This document shows, piece after piece, positions 32,703-40,956 of a stretch of DNA of 64,000 nt. The notes beneath the pieces are model-generated. The model did no database searches. It saw only the letters and a list, made by a program, of their open reading frames with translations, and was not told the origin of the DNA. Within the stretch, counting starts at the first letter, position 1; the number at the start of each line of letters is the position of its first letter. The stretch is taken from contig JALFRA010000007.1 of assembly GCA_022785125.1 (NCBI GenBank), positions 124,001 through 188,000 on the forward strand, written 5' to 3'. The translations under genes were made by a program, and so were the position numbers. Source of the DNA: Clostridiales bacterium (lineage in GTDB: Bacteria > Bacillota > Clostridia > Oscillospirales > Oscillospiraceae).

Positions 32703-33128
32703 ATGGGTAAAAAGGAGGAGGACCAGGGCGCAAAGCTGCTGCGCTGCGCTTTGGGGATCCTGCTGGGAGGCCTGTTGGCCCTGGGCGTCTGTATGCTGTT
32801 TCTGCTGGGGGCGTCGGTGGCCATCTCCGGCGGGCTGCTGGACATGGACCTGACGTATCAAATCACCATCGTGGGCTGCGTGCTGGGCGGCTTCTGCGGC
32901 GCCCTGCTGGCGGTGAGCCGCTGCGGCGGGGGATTGGCCGCCGGATTGCTCACCGGAGGCGTGCTTTTCCTGCTGGTGCTTACGTTAGGAGCCCTGTGTT
33001 TCCGGGATGTATCCCTGGAGTCGGGAGGCATCGGCCTGCTGTGCGGGTCCCTGTGCGGCGGGGCCGCCGCCGGTCTGCTGGGGAGCGGCAATCGAGGGAG
33101 CAAACGGAAAAAACGCAGAAAGCGTTGA
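32703..33128 (+). CDS. TIGR04086-like four-helix membrane protein
   Basis: A 141-residue integral membrane protein with four hydrophobic segments (about 16-42, 52-72, 80-99, 106-128) and a strongly basic tail (KRKKRRKR). The pattern and its place between yajC and the SCIFF peptide gene match the TIGR04086 family of Clostridia, function unknown. ATG 32703 is preceded by GGGAGGG, which is part of a terminator stem. Its association with scfA/scfB suggests, but does not show, a role in SCIFF handling. Confidence 0.8.
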   Translation: MGKKEEDQGAKLLRCALGILLGGLLALGVCMLFLLGASVAISGGLLDMDLTYQITIVGCVLGGFCGALLAVSRCGGGLAAGLLTGGVLFLLVLTLGALCFRDVSLESGGIGLLCGSLCGGAAAGLLGSGNRGSKRKKRRKR

Positions 33129-33153
33129 AATCCGCCGCCGGGTATGGTACAAT
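33125..33153 (+). promoter_or_regulatory. Promoter of the SCIFF peptide gene
   Basis: TTGAAA, a 17-bp spacer and TACAAT (33148-33153), 33 nt before ATG 33187; its -35 overlaps the stop codon of the preceding gene. Confidence 0.75.
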
Positions 33154-33186
33154 ACTCTAAAGTCTCTATTTGGGAGGGAAATCAGA

Positions 33187-33327
33187 ATGAAGCATATCAA
33201 GACGCTCAACGGCGCTACTCTGAAGAAGAGCGCCGCCCACGGCGGCTGCGGCGAGTGCCAGACCTCCTGCCAGTCCGCCTGTAAGACCTCTTGCACCGTG
33301 GCCAACCAGAAGTGCGAGAACCGGTAA
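33187..33327 (+). CDS. scfA: SCIFF ribosomal peptide precursor
   Basis: A 46-residue precursor peptide: MKHIKTLNGATLKKSAA leader followed by a core with six cysteines in CGECQTSC, SACKTSC and NQKC, the 'six Cys in forty-five' signature. Radical SAM enzyme ScfB forms a thioether cross-link on such peptides in Clostridia. GGGAGG lies about 8 nt before ATG. The mature product's function is unknown although the gene is nearly universal in the class. Confidence 0.96.
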   Translation: MKHIKTLNGATLKKSAAHGGCGECQTSCQSACKTSCTVANQKCENR

Positions 33328-33340
33328 CAAACAACAGGGC

Positions 33341-33368
33341 AAGGGTGGGCGAGTAGGCCCACCCTTTT
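33341..33368 (+). terminator. Terminator/attenuator between scfA and scfB
   Basis: AAGGGTGGGC/GGCCCACCCTT-type hairpin with loop GAGTA and TTTTCC tail, 29 nt before the scfB start. Partial read-through would give much more peptide than maturase transcript. Confidence 0.78.
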
Positions 33369-33396
33369 CCATGCCCTGAGGAAGGAACAAAAATTT

Positions 33397-34776
33397 ATGG
33401 TACATACCTTTCAGTGTCTCGGCGTACGCATCGCCGTTGACGTGAACAGCGGCGCCGTCCACGTTCTGGACGAGCTGACCCATGACCTGCTCACCGCTCT
33501 GGCGGAGCGGGAGGAGAACGGGGAGAGCCTGGACGGGGCCCTGCCCGAGTCTCTGGCTGCCGCCCTGCCTCAGTATGATCCCGCTGCCCTGGCCGAGGCC
33601 TGGGAGGAGCTGCGGGAGCTGAAAAAGGAGGGCCTGCTCTTCGAGGACGACGACTACATCGACCGGGACAAGGCTGCCTCCATGCAGCAGCAGGCCCTGG
33701 TGAAGGCCCTGTGCCTCCATGTCTCCCACGACTGCAACCTGCGGTGCAAGTACTGCTTTGCCTCCACCGGTGACTTCGGCACCGGCAAGCGCATGACCAT
33801 GGACATCGAAACCGCCAAAAAGGCCATTGACTTTGTGGTGGCCAAGTCAGGTAACCGCCGCAACATCGAGGTGGACTTCTTTGGCGGCGAGCCTCTGATG
33901 GCCATGGACACCGTCAAGGCCACCGTGGAGTACGCCCGGTCCATTGAGAAGGAGCATGACAAGTGCTTCCGCTTCACCATGACCACCAACGGTGTGCTGC
34001 TGAACGACGAGAACATCGAGTACATCAACCGGGAGATGTCCAACGCGGTGCTGTCCCTGGACGGCCGCAAGGAGGTCAACGACGATCTGCGGCCCACCAT
34101 CAACGGCAAGGGCTCCTACGACGTGATCGTGCCCAAGTTCAAGAAGCTCATCGCCGGACGGGGCACCAAGGACTACTATCTGCGGGGCACCTTCACCCGC
34201 TTCCACAAGGACTTCGCCGAGGATGTGAAGGAGCTGGCCGCCATCGGTAAAAACGTGTCGGTGGAGCCGGTGGTAGGGAAGGAGACCGACCCCTACGCCA
34301 TTCAGGAGTCCGATCTGCCTGAGCTGAAGGCGGAGTACGAGCGCCTGGCTGAGTATCTGAAGGACCACCGGGAGACCAACTTCTTCCACTTTAACGTGGA
34401 CCTTCAGCAGGGCCCCTGCGTCATCAAGCGGCTGCGGGGCTGCGGCGCCGGCTGCGAATATGTGGCCATCACCCCCGACGGTGACATCTACCCCTGTCAC
34501 CAGTTTGTGGGCAACGAGGAGTACAAGCTGGGCAGCGTAAAGGACGGCACCTTTGACAACAGCCTGTCCAGCCGGTTTGCCGGTCTCAACGTCTATACCC
34601 GGGAGGAGTGCGCCCACTGCTGGGCCCGGTTCTACTGCTCCGGCGGCTGCTCCGCCTCCAACCTGCTTGTCGGCGGCGACATAAAGCACCCCCACAAGGT
34701 GGGCTGTGAGCTGGAGCGTAAGCGTCTGGAGTGCGCCATCGCCCTCAAGGCCATCGATGCCGGCATGGCCGATTAA
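33397..34776 (+). CDS. scfB: SCIFF thioether cross-link-forming radical SAM maturase
   Basis: A 459-residue SPASM-type radical SAM enzyme. The N-terminal part (about 1-90) is a RiPP recognition-like domain, followed by the radical SAM motif CNLRCKYCF (about 113-121), FFGGEPLMA, and auxiliary cluster cysteines in the SPASM region (CGAGCEY, CHQF, CAHCWARFYCSGGCSASN, about 348-431). It installs Cys-to-Thr/other thioethers on ScfA. It is separated from scfA by a hairpin terminator and has its own weak ribosome site (GAGGAA). Confidence 0.96.
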   Translation: MVHTFQCLGVRIAVDVNSGAVHVLDELTHDLLTALAEREENGESLDGALPESLAAALPQYDPAALAEAWEELRELKKEGLLFEDDDYIDRDKAASMQQQALVKALCLHVSHDCNLRCKYCFASTGDFGTGKRMTMDIETAKKAIDFVVAKSGNRRNIEVDFFGGEPLMAMDTVKATVEYARSIEKEHDKCFRFTMTTNGVLLNDENIEYINREMSNAVLSLDGRKEVNDDLRPTINGKGSYDVIVPKFKKLIAGRGTKDYYLRGTFTRFHKDFAEDVKELAAIGKNVSVEPVVGKETDPYAIQESDLPELKAEYERLAEYLKDHRETNFFHFNVDLQQGPCVIKRLRGCGAGCEYVAITPDGDIYPCHQFVGNEEYKLGSVKDGTFDNSLSSRFAGLNVYTREECAHCWARFYCSGGCSASNLLVGGDIKHPHKVGCELERKRLECAIALKAIDAGMAD

Positions 34777-34828
34777 GGGGTATACAAAACGTAATTATAC
34801 AATTTGTAATCATTGTAATCAGCGCAGA

Positions 34829-34876
34829 AAGCCCTGCTGTTTAAGGCGGAAACCCTTGAGCGGCAGGGCTTTTCTC
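34829..34876 (+). terminator. Terminator after scfB
   Basis: AAGCCCTGC/GCAGGGCTT stem enclosing an inner loop, followed by TTCTCTGTT. Confidence 0.7.
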
Positions 34877-35119
34877 TGTTTCTTCCGAGGCGCAGGCAAA
34901 ATGGGGACCTGTTGCTTGCTCCGGAAGCGGGAAGGACGGATAAGGCGGTGTGGCAAGGGTTTTCCCCTGTCGCAAAAAGAGCCCATTTTCCTAGGTTAAT
35001 TTGTAGAAAAGGGGCTGCTGCCAGCCTTGATGGTGCCTTTGAGGTCACTGGTAGACATAATACGATTTACATAAGTATTCGGCATAATCGACAAAAATGA
35101 CTTTTTTTCTTGCCGCGTC
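34877..35119. other. Intergenic stretch without recognised genes
   Basis: No supportable gene. It is more AT-rich at its right end and carries a purine/pyrimidine-rich patch but no clear hairpin or repeat that I could name. Confidence 0.5.
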
Positions 35120-35148
35120 TTGCACAAAGCCCCAGGTTAAGCTATGAT
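35120..35148 (+). promoter_or_regulatory. Promoter of the SpoIIM-like/xerD unit
   Basis: TTGCAC (35120-35125), a 17-bp spacer and TATGAT (35143-35148). Confidence 0.65.
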
Positions 35149-35220
35149 GATACCAAGAAATGAACAAGCAGGTCTGATTTACCGGCTTGGCGCATAGGCT
35201 TCTGGTGGGAGGTGAAGCCT

Positions 35221-35853
35221 TTGCGCAGGACCATTGTGGCCGCCTGGAACGTGCCCAGGGACGGGATCGTCCCGGCATTGATCATCCTGTCGGCTTGTTT
35301 TTTGGCCGGAGGACTGACAGGCTGTCTTCTGGCCGCCCAAGTGGGCGGCGCGGGTGAAGCCAGTCTGAATCAGTACCTGGAGGCCTTCCTGCTGACCGCG
35401 CAGGAGGGCGCCGTGGATGTCCCCGCCCTGTGGGCGCAGATTTGGGACACGCTGCGCTGGCCGCTTTTCGCTCTGCTGCTGGGATTCACCGCGATAGGGC
35501 TGCTGGGGCTGCCGGTGCTCTTTGCCCTGCGGGGGTTTTTGCTGGCCTTTTCCATCGCCTCCTTTGTGCGGGCCTTCGGCGGCGCCGGCTGGCTGCTGGC
35601 CTGCCTGGTGTTCGGCCTTGGCGGGGTGCTGTCTCTGCCCGCCCTTTTTGTGTTGGGGGTGCAGAGTATCCTGTCCGCCCGGGCCCTGGCCGCCCGGGTC
35701 CGGGGCGAGGGAAAGGGCAGAGTCCTGTGGGGCCGGGACTGTCTGGTCCGATGTGCGCTGTGTCTCGGCGCTGTTTGTGTGTGTATTTTGCTGGAGCGGA
35801 CGGTGACGCCCGCTCTGCTTTCCGGCGCGGCAGGCGCTCTTTTGAACCGATAG
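35221..35853 (+). CDS. SpoIIM-like (stage II sporulation protein M) membrane protein
   Basis: A protein of about 210 residues with five or six hydrophobic segments, an extracytoplasmic loop after the first helix (about 38-70) and FALLLGFTAIGLLGLPVLFA. The layout matches SpoIIM, part of the engulfment complex with SpoIID and SpoIIP. TTG 35221 sits 8 nt after GGGAGG (35207-35212); the alternative GTG 35212 overlaps that Shine-Dalgarno. It precedes xerD by 25 nt, a common neighbourhood for spoIIM in Clostridia. Confidence 0.78.
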   Translation: MRRTIVAAWNVPRDGIVPALIILSACFLAGGLTGCLLAAQVGGAGEASLNQYLEAFLLTAQEGAVDVPALWAQIWDTLRWPLFALLLGFTAIGLLGLPVLFALRGFLLAFSIASFVRAFGGAGWLLACLVFGLGGVLSLPALFVLGVQSILSARALAARVRGEGKGRVLWGRDCLVRCALCLGAVCVCILLERTVTPALLSGAAGALLNR

Positions 35854-35878
35854 AGAGAAACGGGAAGGTGTTGGAAGG

Positions 35879-36757
35879 ATGGAGTACCTGAGTGGATACG
35901 AACGATTTCTGACCGAAGAAAAAAAGGCGTCCCCCAACACGCTGAGCTCCTATCTGCGTGATGTGCGCCAGTACATGGACTGGTTGGGGGAGGAAGGGAT
36001 CTCTCCCGCCCAGGCCGTCCATGCTGATGTGGAGGCCTATACCCGCAGCATGACCGCCCGGGGCAAGTCCGCAGCCACCGTGACCCGGTGTCAGGCCTCC
36101 CTCAAGTCCTTCTACTCCTGGATGATGGAGGCTGGCCAGATCAGTGAGAATCCCGCCCGGGGCCTGTCTCAGACCAAGGTGGAGCGTAAGCTGCCCCACA
36201 TCCTTACCTCCCGGGAGGTGGAGCTCTTTCTGGAGCAGCCCGACCCCTCCGATGCCAAGGGCTGCCGGGACAAGGCCATGCTGGAGCTGCTCTACGCCAC
36301 CGGAATCCGGGTCAGCGAGCTCATTGGCCTGGATCTGGACAACATCAACCTGTCCGCCGGGTTCATCCGGTGCGCCAACCGGGGGAAGGAGCGGATCATC
36401 CCCCTGTACCAGGCGGCGGTGCGGGCCTTGCAAAACTATCTGGACCGGGTCCGGCCCCAGATGGTGGAGCATCCTGATGAGAAGGCCCTCTTCGTCAATA
36501 TGAGCGGGGAGCGGATGAGCCGCCAGGGGTTCTGGAAGATCATCAAGCACTACCAGGAGAAGGCGGGTATCCAGAAGGATATCACCCCCCACACCCTCCG
36601 CCACTCCTTTGCCGCCCATCTGCTGGAAAACGGCGCCGACCTCCATTCCATTCAGGAGATGCTGGGCCACGCCGATATCTCTTCCACCCAGATCTACACC
36701 CAGGTGGTCAGCCAGAAGCTGAAGGACGTGTACAACAAAGCCCATCCCAGAGCGTAA
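35879..36757 (+). CDS. xerD: Site-specific tyrosine recombinase XerD
   Basis: Resolves chromosome dimers at dif with its XerC/H partner. The 292-residue protein has a SAM-like N-terminal DNA-binding domain (about 3-88; LTEEKKASPNTLSSYLRDVR) and the catalytic domain with ATGIRVSELIGL (Arg about 142), HTLRHSFAAHLL (His/Arg about 238), LGHADISSTQIYT (His about 263, catalytic Tyr about 272). Length and lack of any phage context favour a housekeeping XerD over an integrase. Confidence 0.93.
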   Translation: MEYLSGYERFLTEEKKASPNTLSSYLRDVRQYMDWLGEEGISPAQAVHADVEAYTRSMTARGKSAATVTRCQASLKSFYSWMMEAGQISENPARGLSQTKVERKLPHILTSREVELFLEQPDPSDAKGCRDKAMLELLYATGIRVSELIGLDLDNINLSAGFIRCANRGKERIIPLYQAAVRALQNYLDRVRPQMVEHPDEKALFVNMSGERMSRQGFWKIIKHYQEKAGIQKDITPHTLRHSFAAHLLENGADLHSIQEMLGHADISSTQIYTQVVSQKLKDVYNKAHPRA

Positions 36758-36761
36758 ATTA

Positions 36762-36796
36762 AACCGGCCGCGGAAGAAACCGCGGCCGGTTTTTTG
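36762..36796 (+). terminator. Terminator after xerD
   Basis: Perfect 12-bp stem AACCGGCCGCGG/CCGCGGCCGGTT, loop AAGAAA, T tail. Confidence 0.92.
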
Positions 36797-36821
36797 CGTC
36801 CCATGGCGGAACAATTCCTCC

Positions 36822-36850
36822 TTGCGCCCGTTCTGTGGCCGTGATACAAT
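36822..36850 (+). promoter_or_regulatory. Promoter of the ruv operon
   Basis: TTGCGC, a 17-bp spacer and TACAAT, about 38 nt before the ruvC start. Confidence 0.65.
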
Positions 36851-36886
36851 ATTCTCTGTATGGAAAACAGGGAGGAAACCGACGCT

Positions 36887-37417
36887 ATGCTGATTTTAGG
36901 CATCGACCCCGGCTTCGCCATCGTGGGCTTCGGCCTGGTGGAGGCAGCGGGGGGGAGGGCCCGGCTGGTCCAGTGCGGGGCCATCACCACCCCGGCGGGG
37001 GAGGCCCTGCCCGCCCGGCTCCTCCAGATCTCCAATGACATGGACCTGCTGCTGGAACAATTCAAGCCGGAGGCCATGGCCATCGAGGAGCTCTTCTTCA
37101 ACAACAACATCACCACCGGCATCGGCGTGGCCCAGGCCCGGGGGGTGCTGCTGCTGGCGGCGGAGCGGCGCCAGGTGCCCATTTACGAATATACCCCCAG
37201 CCAGGTGAAGCGGGCGGTGGTGGGCTACGGCAAGGCGGAGAAACGGCAGGTCATGGACATGACAAAGCGGCTTTTGAACCTGAAAGCCGTCCCCAAGCCG
37301 GACGACGCCGCCGATGCGGTGGCTATCGCTCTGTGCCACGCCCGCTCGTACACCTCCCGGCTCCAGAGCCCCGACGCCAACCGGCCGGGCAGCGGCCGGT
37401 ATGAGGCACGCCGTTAG
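36887..37417 (+). CDS. ruvC: Holliday junction resolvase RuvC
   Basis: A 176-residue endonuclease that cuts Holliday junctions. Catalytic acidic residues are visible in LILGIDPGFAIVGFG (Asp7), AIEELFFNNN (Glu near 67) and the C-terminal KPDDAADAVAIALCHA (about 138-153). ATG 36887 gives the family N-terminus; GGGAGG lies 11 nt upstream. An earlier ATG at 36860 would add nine residues. ruvA and ruvB follow. Confidence 0.96.
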   Translation: MLILGIDPGFAIVGFGLVEAAGGRARLVQCGAITTPAGEALPARLLQISNDMDLLLEQFKPEAMAIEELFFNNNITTGIGVAQARGVLLLAAERRQVPIYEYTPSQVKRAVVGYGKAEKRQVMDMTKRLLNLKAVPKPDDAADAVAIALCHARSYTSRLQSPDANRPGSGRYEARR

Positions 37418-37429
37418 GAGTTTATGATT

Positions 37430-38035
37430 ATGTTTTATTATGTAAAAGGAACCGTGGCCCACACCGCCCCCTATCTGGCGGTCATTGACTGCGGCGGGGT
37501 GGGCTACGCCTGCCGCACCACCAACAATACCCTGGCCCGGCTGAAAAAAGGGGAGAGCGCCAAGCTGTTCACCCACCTGAACGTCCGGGAGGACGCCATG
37601 GAGCTGTACGGCTTTGCCACGGAGAACGAGCTCAACTGCTTTCAGCTCTTGATCTCGGTATCCGGCGTGGGACCCAAGGCGGCATTGTCCATCCTGTCCT
37701 CCGCCACCCCCGAGTCCCTGGCCATGAGCATCATCACCGGGGATGAGAAGGCCCTGACCGTGGCCCAGGGTATCGGCAAGAAGATCGCCCAGCGCATCAT
37801 CCTGGAGCTGAAGGATAAGCTGGCCAAGGGCCAGATCAGCCCGGGCGGCGAGAGCTACGGCGGCACCGGGGTCACGGTGATCCCGGAGAACAAGTCCTCC
37901 GAGGCGGCTGCTGCTCTGGCGGTGCTGGGCTACTCCCAGACCGAGATCGGCATGGCCCTGAAGGGCATCGACGTGGACACCCTCAGCCTGGAGGACATCA
38001 TCAAGCAGGCACTCAAGAAAATGATGAAGGGGTAA
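37430..38035 (+). CDS. ruvA: Holliday junction branch-migration subunit RuvA
   Basis: A 201-residue tetrameric junction-binding protein: N-terminal OB domain (YYVKGTVAHTAPYLAVIDC), two HhH motifs (FQLLISVSGVGPKAALSIL about 71-89; LTVAQGIGKKIAQRIILEL about 106-124) and a C-terminal RuvB-contacting domain (AAAALAVLGYSQTEI). ATG 37430 is 9 nt after AGGAG; ATG 37424 is only 3 nt after it. Confidence 0.95.
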   Translation: MFYYVKGTVAHTAPYLAVIDCGGVGYACRTTNNTLARLKKGESAKLFTHLNVREDAMELYGFATENELNCFQLLISVSGVGPKAALSILSSATPESLAMSIITGDEKALTVAQGIGKKIAQRIILELKDKLAKGQISPGGESYGGTGVTVIPENKSSEAAAALAVLGYSQTEIGMALKGIDVDTLSLEDIIKQALKKMMKG

Positions 38036-38057
38036 TCCCCCGGAAGGAGGAACCACC

Positions 38058-38396
38058 ATGGCCAAACTGGAACGGGATCTGACCGGCAGTTTTGACGGAC
38101 TGCTGGACTATCTGCACGACGGGATTTTGAACGGAAGCTCCTCCGCCAGCTGGGAGGACAGCAGCGACTACCACAGCGGCTCCTTCCGGGTGGCCGTTCG
38201 GGTATATGAGCGGTACAGCTTCATGGGGGGCAACCGGGTGAGCCTCAACCTGACCCTGGTGGGCAACGGCCCCCATCTGTTCCTGTCCGCCATCACCTCC
38301 GGCGGCAGTCAGGCCATGCTGTTCAAGATCAACACCCTGGGGGAGGGCGCCTTCCTGGATAAGGTGGAGGAACTGTTGGACCAGTGGTGCGGATAA
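38058..38396 (+). CDS. Small uncharacterised protein (DUF6054-like) in the ruv operon
   Basis: A 112-residue soluble protein without signal or membrane segment; FDGLLDYLHDGILNGSSSAS and GSQAMLFKINTLGEGAFL are its best-defined parts. AAGGAGG lies 9 nt before ATG. It is wedged between ruvA and ruvB, 22 nt after the former and 12 nt before the latter, so it is co-transcribed with the branch-migration genes. It resembles the DUF6054 family as I recall it; function unknown. Confidence 0.75.
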   Translation: MAKLERDLTGSFDGLLDYLHDGILNGSSSASWEDSSDYHSGSFRVAVRVYERYSFMGGNRVSLNLTLVGNGPHLFLSAITSGGSQAMLFKINTLGEGAFLDKVEELLDQWCG

Positions 38397-38408
38397 GGAA
38401 GTGAGACT

Positions 38409-39464
38409 TTGAGCATTGCATTTTCTGAAGACGGATTTGAGACCGAGGAGCCTCTGGTGACCACATCCCTCACCCGGGATGACGAGAACGAGGGCTCTCT
38501 GCGGCCCAAGACCTTAAACGAATACATCGGCCAGGCCAAGGCCAAGGGCAACCTGGAGGTGTTTATCCAGGCCGCCAAGATGCGCAGCGAGCCGTTGGAC
38601 CATGTGCTGCTCCACGGCCCCCCGGGCCTGGGCAAGACCACCCTCAGCAACATCATTGCCAACGAGATGGGGGTCAATATCCGCATCACCTCCGGCCCGG
38701 CCATTGAAAAGCCCGGCGATCTGGCGGCTCTGCTCACCAATCTGGCGGAAAACGACATTCTGTTCGTGGATGAGATCCACCGGCTCAACCGGTCGGTGGA
38801 GGAGATTTTGTACCCCGCCATGGAGGACTTTGCCATCGATATCATCATTGGCAAGGGGCCGTCGGCCAACTCCATCCGGCTGGACCTGCCCAAGTTCACC
38901 CTCATTGGAGCCACCACCCGAGCGGGCCAGCTGTCCGCCCCTCTGCGGGACCGGTTTGGCGTGACCCTGCGGCTGGAGCTGTACACCCCGGAGGAGCTGG
39001 CCCTCATTGTCACCCGGTCGGCGGGCATTCTGGATGTGCCCATCGAGGCCGATGGCGCCATGGAGATCGCCAAGCGCAGCCGGGGTACCCCCCGTATTGC
39101 CAACCGGATGCTGCGCCGGGTGCGTGACTTTGCCCAGGTGAAGGCAGGGGGCGTCATCACCCGGGAGGTGGCCGACGTGGCCCTGTCCGCCCTGGAGGTG
39201 GACCACCTGGGGCTGGACGCCATCGACCGGCGGATGTTAGGCTCCATCATCGAGCACTACGGCGGCGGTCCGGTGGGTCTGGAGACCCTGGCGGCCACCA
39301 TCAACGAGGAGGCCGTCACACTGGAGGACGTGTACGAGCCCTATCTGATGCAGATGGGCTTCCTCACCCGCACGCCCAGAGGGCGGTGTGTCACCCGGCG
39401 GGCCTACGAGCACCTGGGCCTGGCCGTCCCCGGCGGGGTGGGGATGGAGCAGCTGAGCTTTTAA
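38409..39464 (+). CDS. ruvB: Holliday junction branch-migration ATPase RuvB
   Basis: A 351-residue AAA+ motor: [20 protein letters not shown], Walker [21 protein letters not shown] (about 71-90), Walker [13 protein letters not shown] (about 117-128), sensor [20 protein letters not shown], and the C-terminal winged helix ending [14 protein letters not shown]. The start is TTG 38409 behind GGAAGTGA. Confidence 0.97.
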   Translation: MSIAFSEDGFETEEPLVTTSLTRDDENEGSLRPKTLNEYIGQAKAKGNLEVFIQAAKMRSEPLDHVLLHGPPGLGKTTLSNIIANEMGVNIRITSGPAIEKPGDLAALLTNLAENDILFVDEIHRLNRSVEEILYPAMEDFAIDIIIGKGPSANSIRLDLPKFTLIGATTRAGQLSAPLRDRFGVTLRLELYTPEELALIVTRSAGILDVPIEADGAMEIAKRSRGTPRIANRMLRRVRDFAQVKAGGVITREVADVALSALEVDHLGLDAIDRRMLGSIIEHYGGGPVGLETLAATINEEAVTLEDVYEPYLMQMGFLTRTPRGRCVTRRAYEHLGLAVPGGVGMEQLSF

Positions 39465-39529
39465 AAGTAGACACAAACTTTAACACATCCTTTTCATTGG
39501 ATGATTTTGGTAGAAAGAGGTAATCTAGC

Positions 39530-40885
39530 ATGGGTAAACTGTTTGGAACCGATGGTATCCGCGGCGTGGTCAACGCCGGTCTGGACGCGGAACTGGCCTA
39601 TGATGTGGGCGTGGCGGCGGCCTATGTGCTGGCCCAGGCAAAAGGGGAGGGGCGTCCCCGGTTCGCCATCGGCAAGGACACCCGCATCTCCTCCGACCTG
39701 CTGGAGGGTGCGCTGATGGCGGGCCTGTGCTCCGCCGGCGCCGACGTGCTCCACCTGGGCGTGATCCCCACTCCCGGCGTGGCCTGGGTAACGGTGGACA
39801 GCGGCTGTGACGCCGGTATCGTCATCTCCGCCTCCCACAACCCCTTCGAGCACAACGGCATCAAGATCTTCAACGGCCAGGGCTTCAAGCTGTCTGACGA
39901 GCTGGAGGGCAAGATCGAGGACATCATTCTCAACAAGGTTCCCGTACCACGCAAGACCGGCGGCGACATCGGCCGGGTGGTCTATGCCGACCAGAAGGAG
40001 AGCCAGGATTATATCGACCACCTGGTGTCCACCATTGACTCCGACCTGTCCGGCCTGAAGATCCTGGTGGACTGCGCCAACGGCGCCTCCTCCGCCACCG
40101 CCGGACGGCTCTTCGATTCCTTCCCCGACCTGCACACCGATATCATCAATGCCGATCCCGACGGCGTGAACATCAACAACGGCTGCGGCTCTACCCATCT
40201 GGACAGCCTGAAGGCCATGGTCACCGCCGGCAAGTACGACCTGGGCATCGCCTTTGACGGCGACGCCGACCGCTGCCTTATGGTGGACGAGACCGGCGAG
40301 GAGATCGACGGCGATCAGGTCATCGCTGCCTGCGGCCTGGAGCTGCTGGAGCAGGGCAAACTGCCCGGCAACGCGATCGTGGGTACCGTCATGAGCAACC
40401 TGGGCCTGCACGTCTTCTGCCGGGAGCACAACATGGAGCTGTTCTGCACCGCCGTGGGCGACCGGAACGTGCTGGAGAAGATGGAGGAGGAAGGCTGGGT
40501 CCTGGGCGGCGAGCAGTCCGGCCACACCATCTTCCGAAAATACGCCACCACCGGCGACGGTCAGCTCACCGCTGTACAGTTCCTGGCTCTGCTGCGCCGC
40601 TCCGGCAAGAAGGCCTCCCAGCTGGTGGAGGGGTGCAAGCGATATCCCCAGACCCTCATCAACGTGCCGGTGGCCGACAATGCCGCCAAAGAGGCCATCA
40701 TGAACGACGCCTCCATTATGGACGCCGTGGCCCAGCAGGAGAAGCTGCTGGCGGGCACCGGCCGGGTTTTGGTCCGTCCTTCGGGCACCGAGGCCCTGGT
40801 GCGGGTGATGGTGGAGGCCCAGAGCCAGGAGGATGCAGAGAAAGTTGCACAGCTCTTGGCAAATGTCATAAAAAATCGGGGCTGA
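39530..40885 (+). CDS. glmM: Phosphoglucosamine mutase
   Basis: Interconverts glucosamine 6- and 1-phosphate for UDP-GlcNAc and hence peptidoglycan. The 451-residue protein begins MGKLFGTDGIRGVVNAGLD, carries the phosphoserine loop ISASHNPFEHNGIK (Ser about 101), the metal loop FDGDADRCLMVDE (about 242-254), the sugar loop GGEQSGHTIF (about 324) and the C-terminal phosphate-binding VRPSGTEALVRVMVE. AGAGGTAA is 9 nt before ATG. Confidence 0.97.
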   Translation: MGKLFGTDGIRGVVNAGLDAELAYDVGVAAAYVLAQAKGEGRPRFAIGKDTRISSDLLEGALMAGLCSAGADVLHLGVIPTPGVAWVTVDSGCDAGIVISASHNPFEHNGIKIFNGQGFKLSDELEGKIEDIILNKVPVPRKTGGDIGRVVYADQKESQDYIDHLVSTIDSDLSGLKILVDCANGASSATAGRLFDSFPDLHTDIINADPDGVNINNGCGSTHLDSLKAMVTAGKYDLGIAFDGDADRCLMVDETGEEIDGDQVIAACGLELLEQGKLPGNAIVGTVMSNLGLHVFCREHNMELFCTAVGDRNVLEKMEEEGWVLGGEQSGHTIFRKYATTGDGQLTAVQFLALLRRSGKKASQLVEGCKRYPQTLINVPVADNAAKEAIMNDASIMDAVAQQEKLLAGTGRVLVRPSGTEALVRVMVEAQSQEDAEKVAQLLANVIKNRG

Positions 40886-40909
40886 AACCGAAATATTTCT
40901 GGCAAACAC

Positions 40910-40939
40910 TTGACAAATTCAGGCATCAACGCTTATAAT
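40910..40939 (+). promoter_or_regulatory. Promoter of the SigH-like gene
   Basis: TTGACA, an 18-bp spacer and TATAAT, about 18 nt before the start codon. Confidence 0.75.
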
Positions 40940-40956
40940 GTGCAAGGAGAAACGGC

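Noticed and set aside
35879-36757. Phage or transposon integrase
   Set aside because: Length and motifs match XerD; it is near ruv and sporulation genes, with no att-like repeats or other phage genes around.
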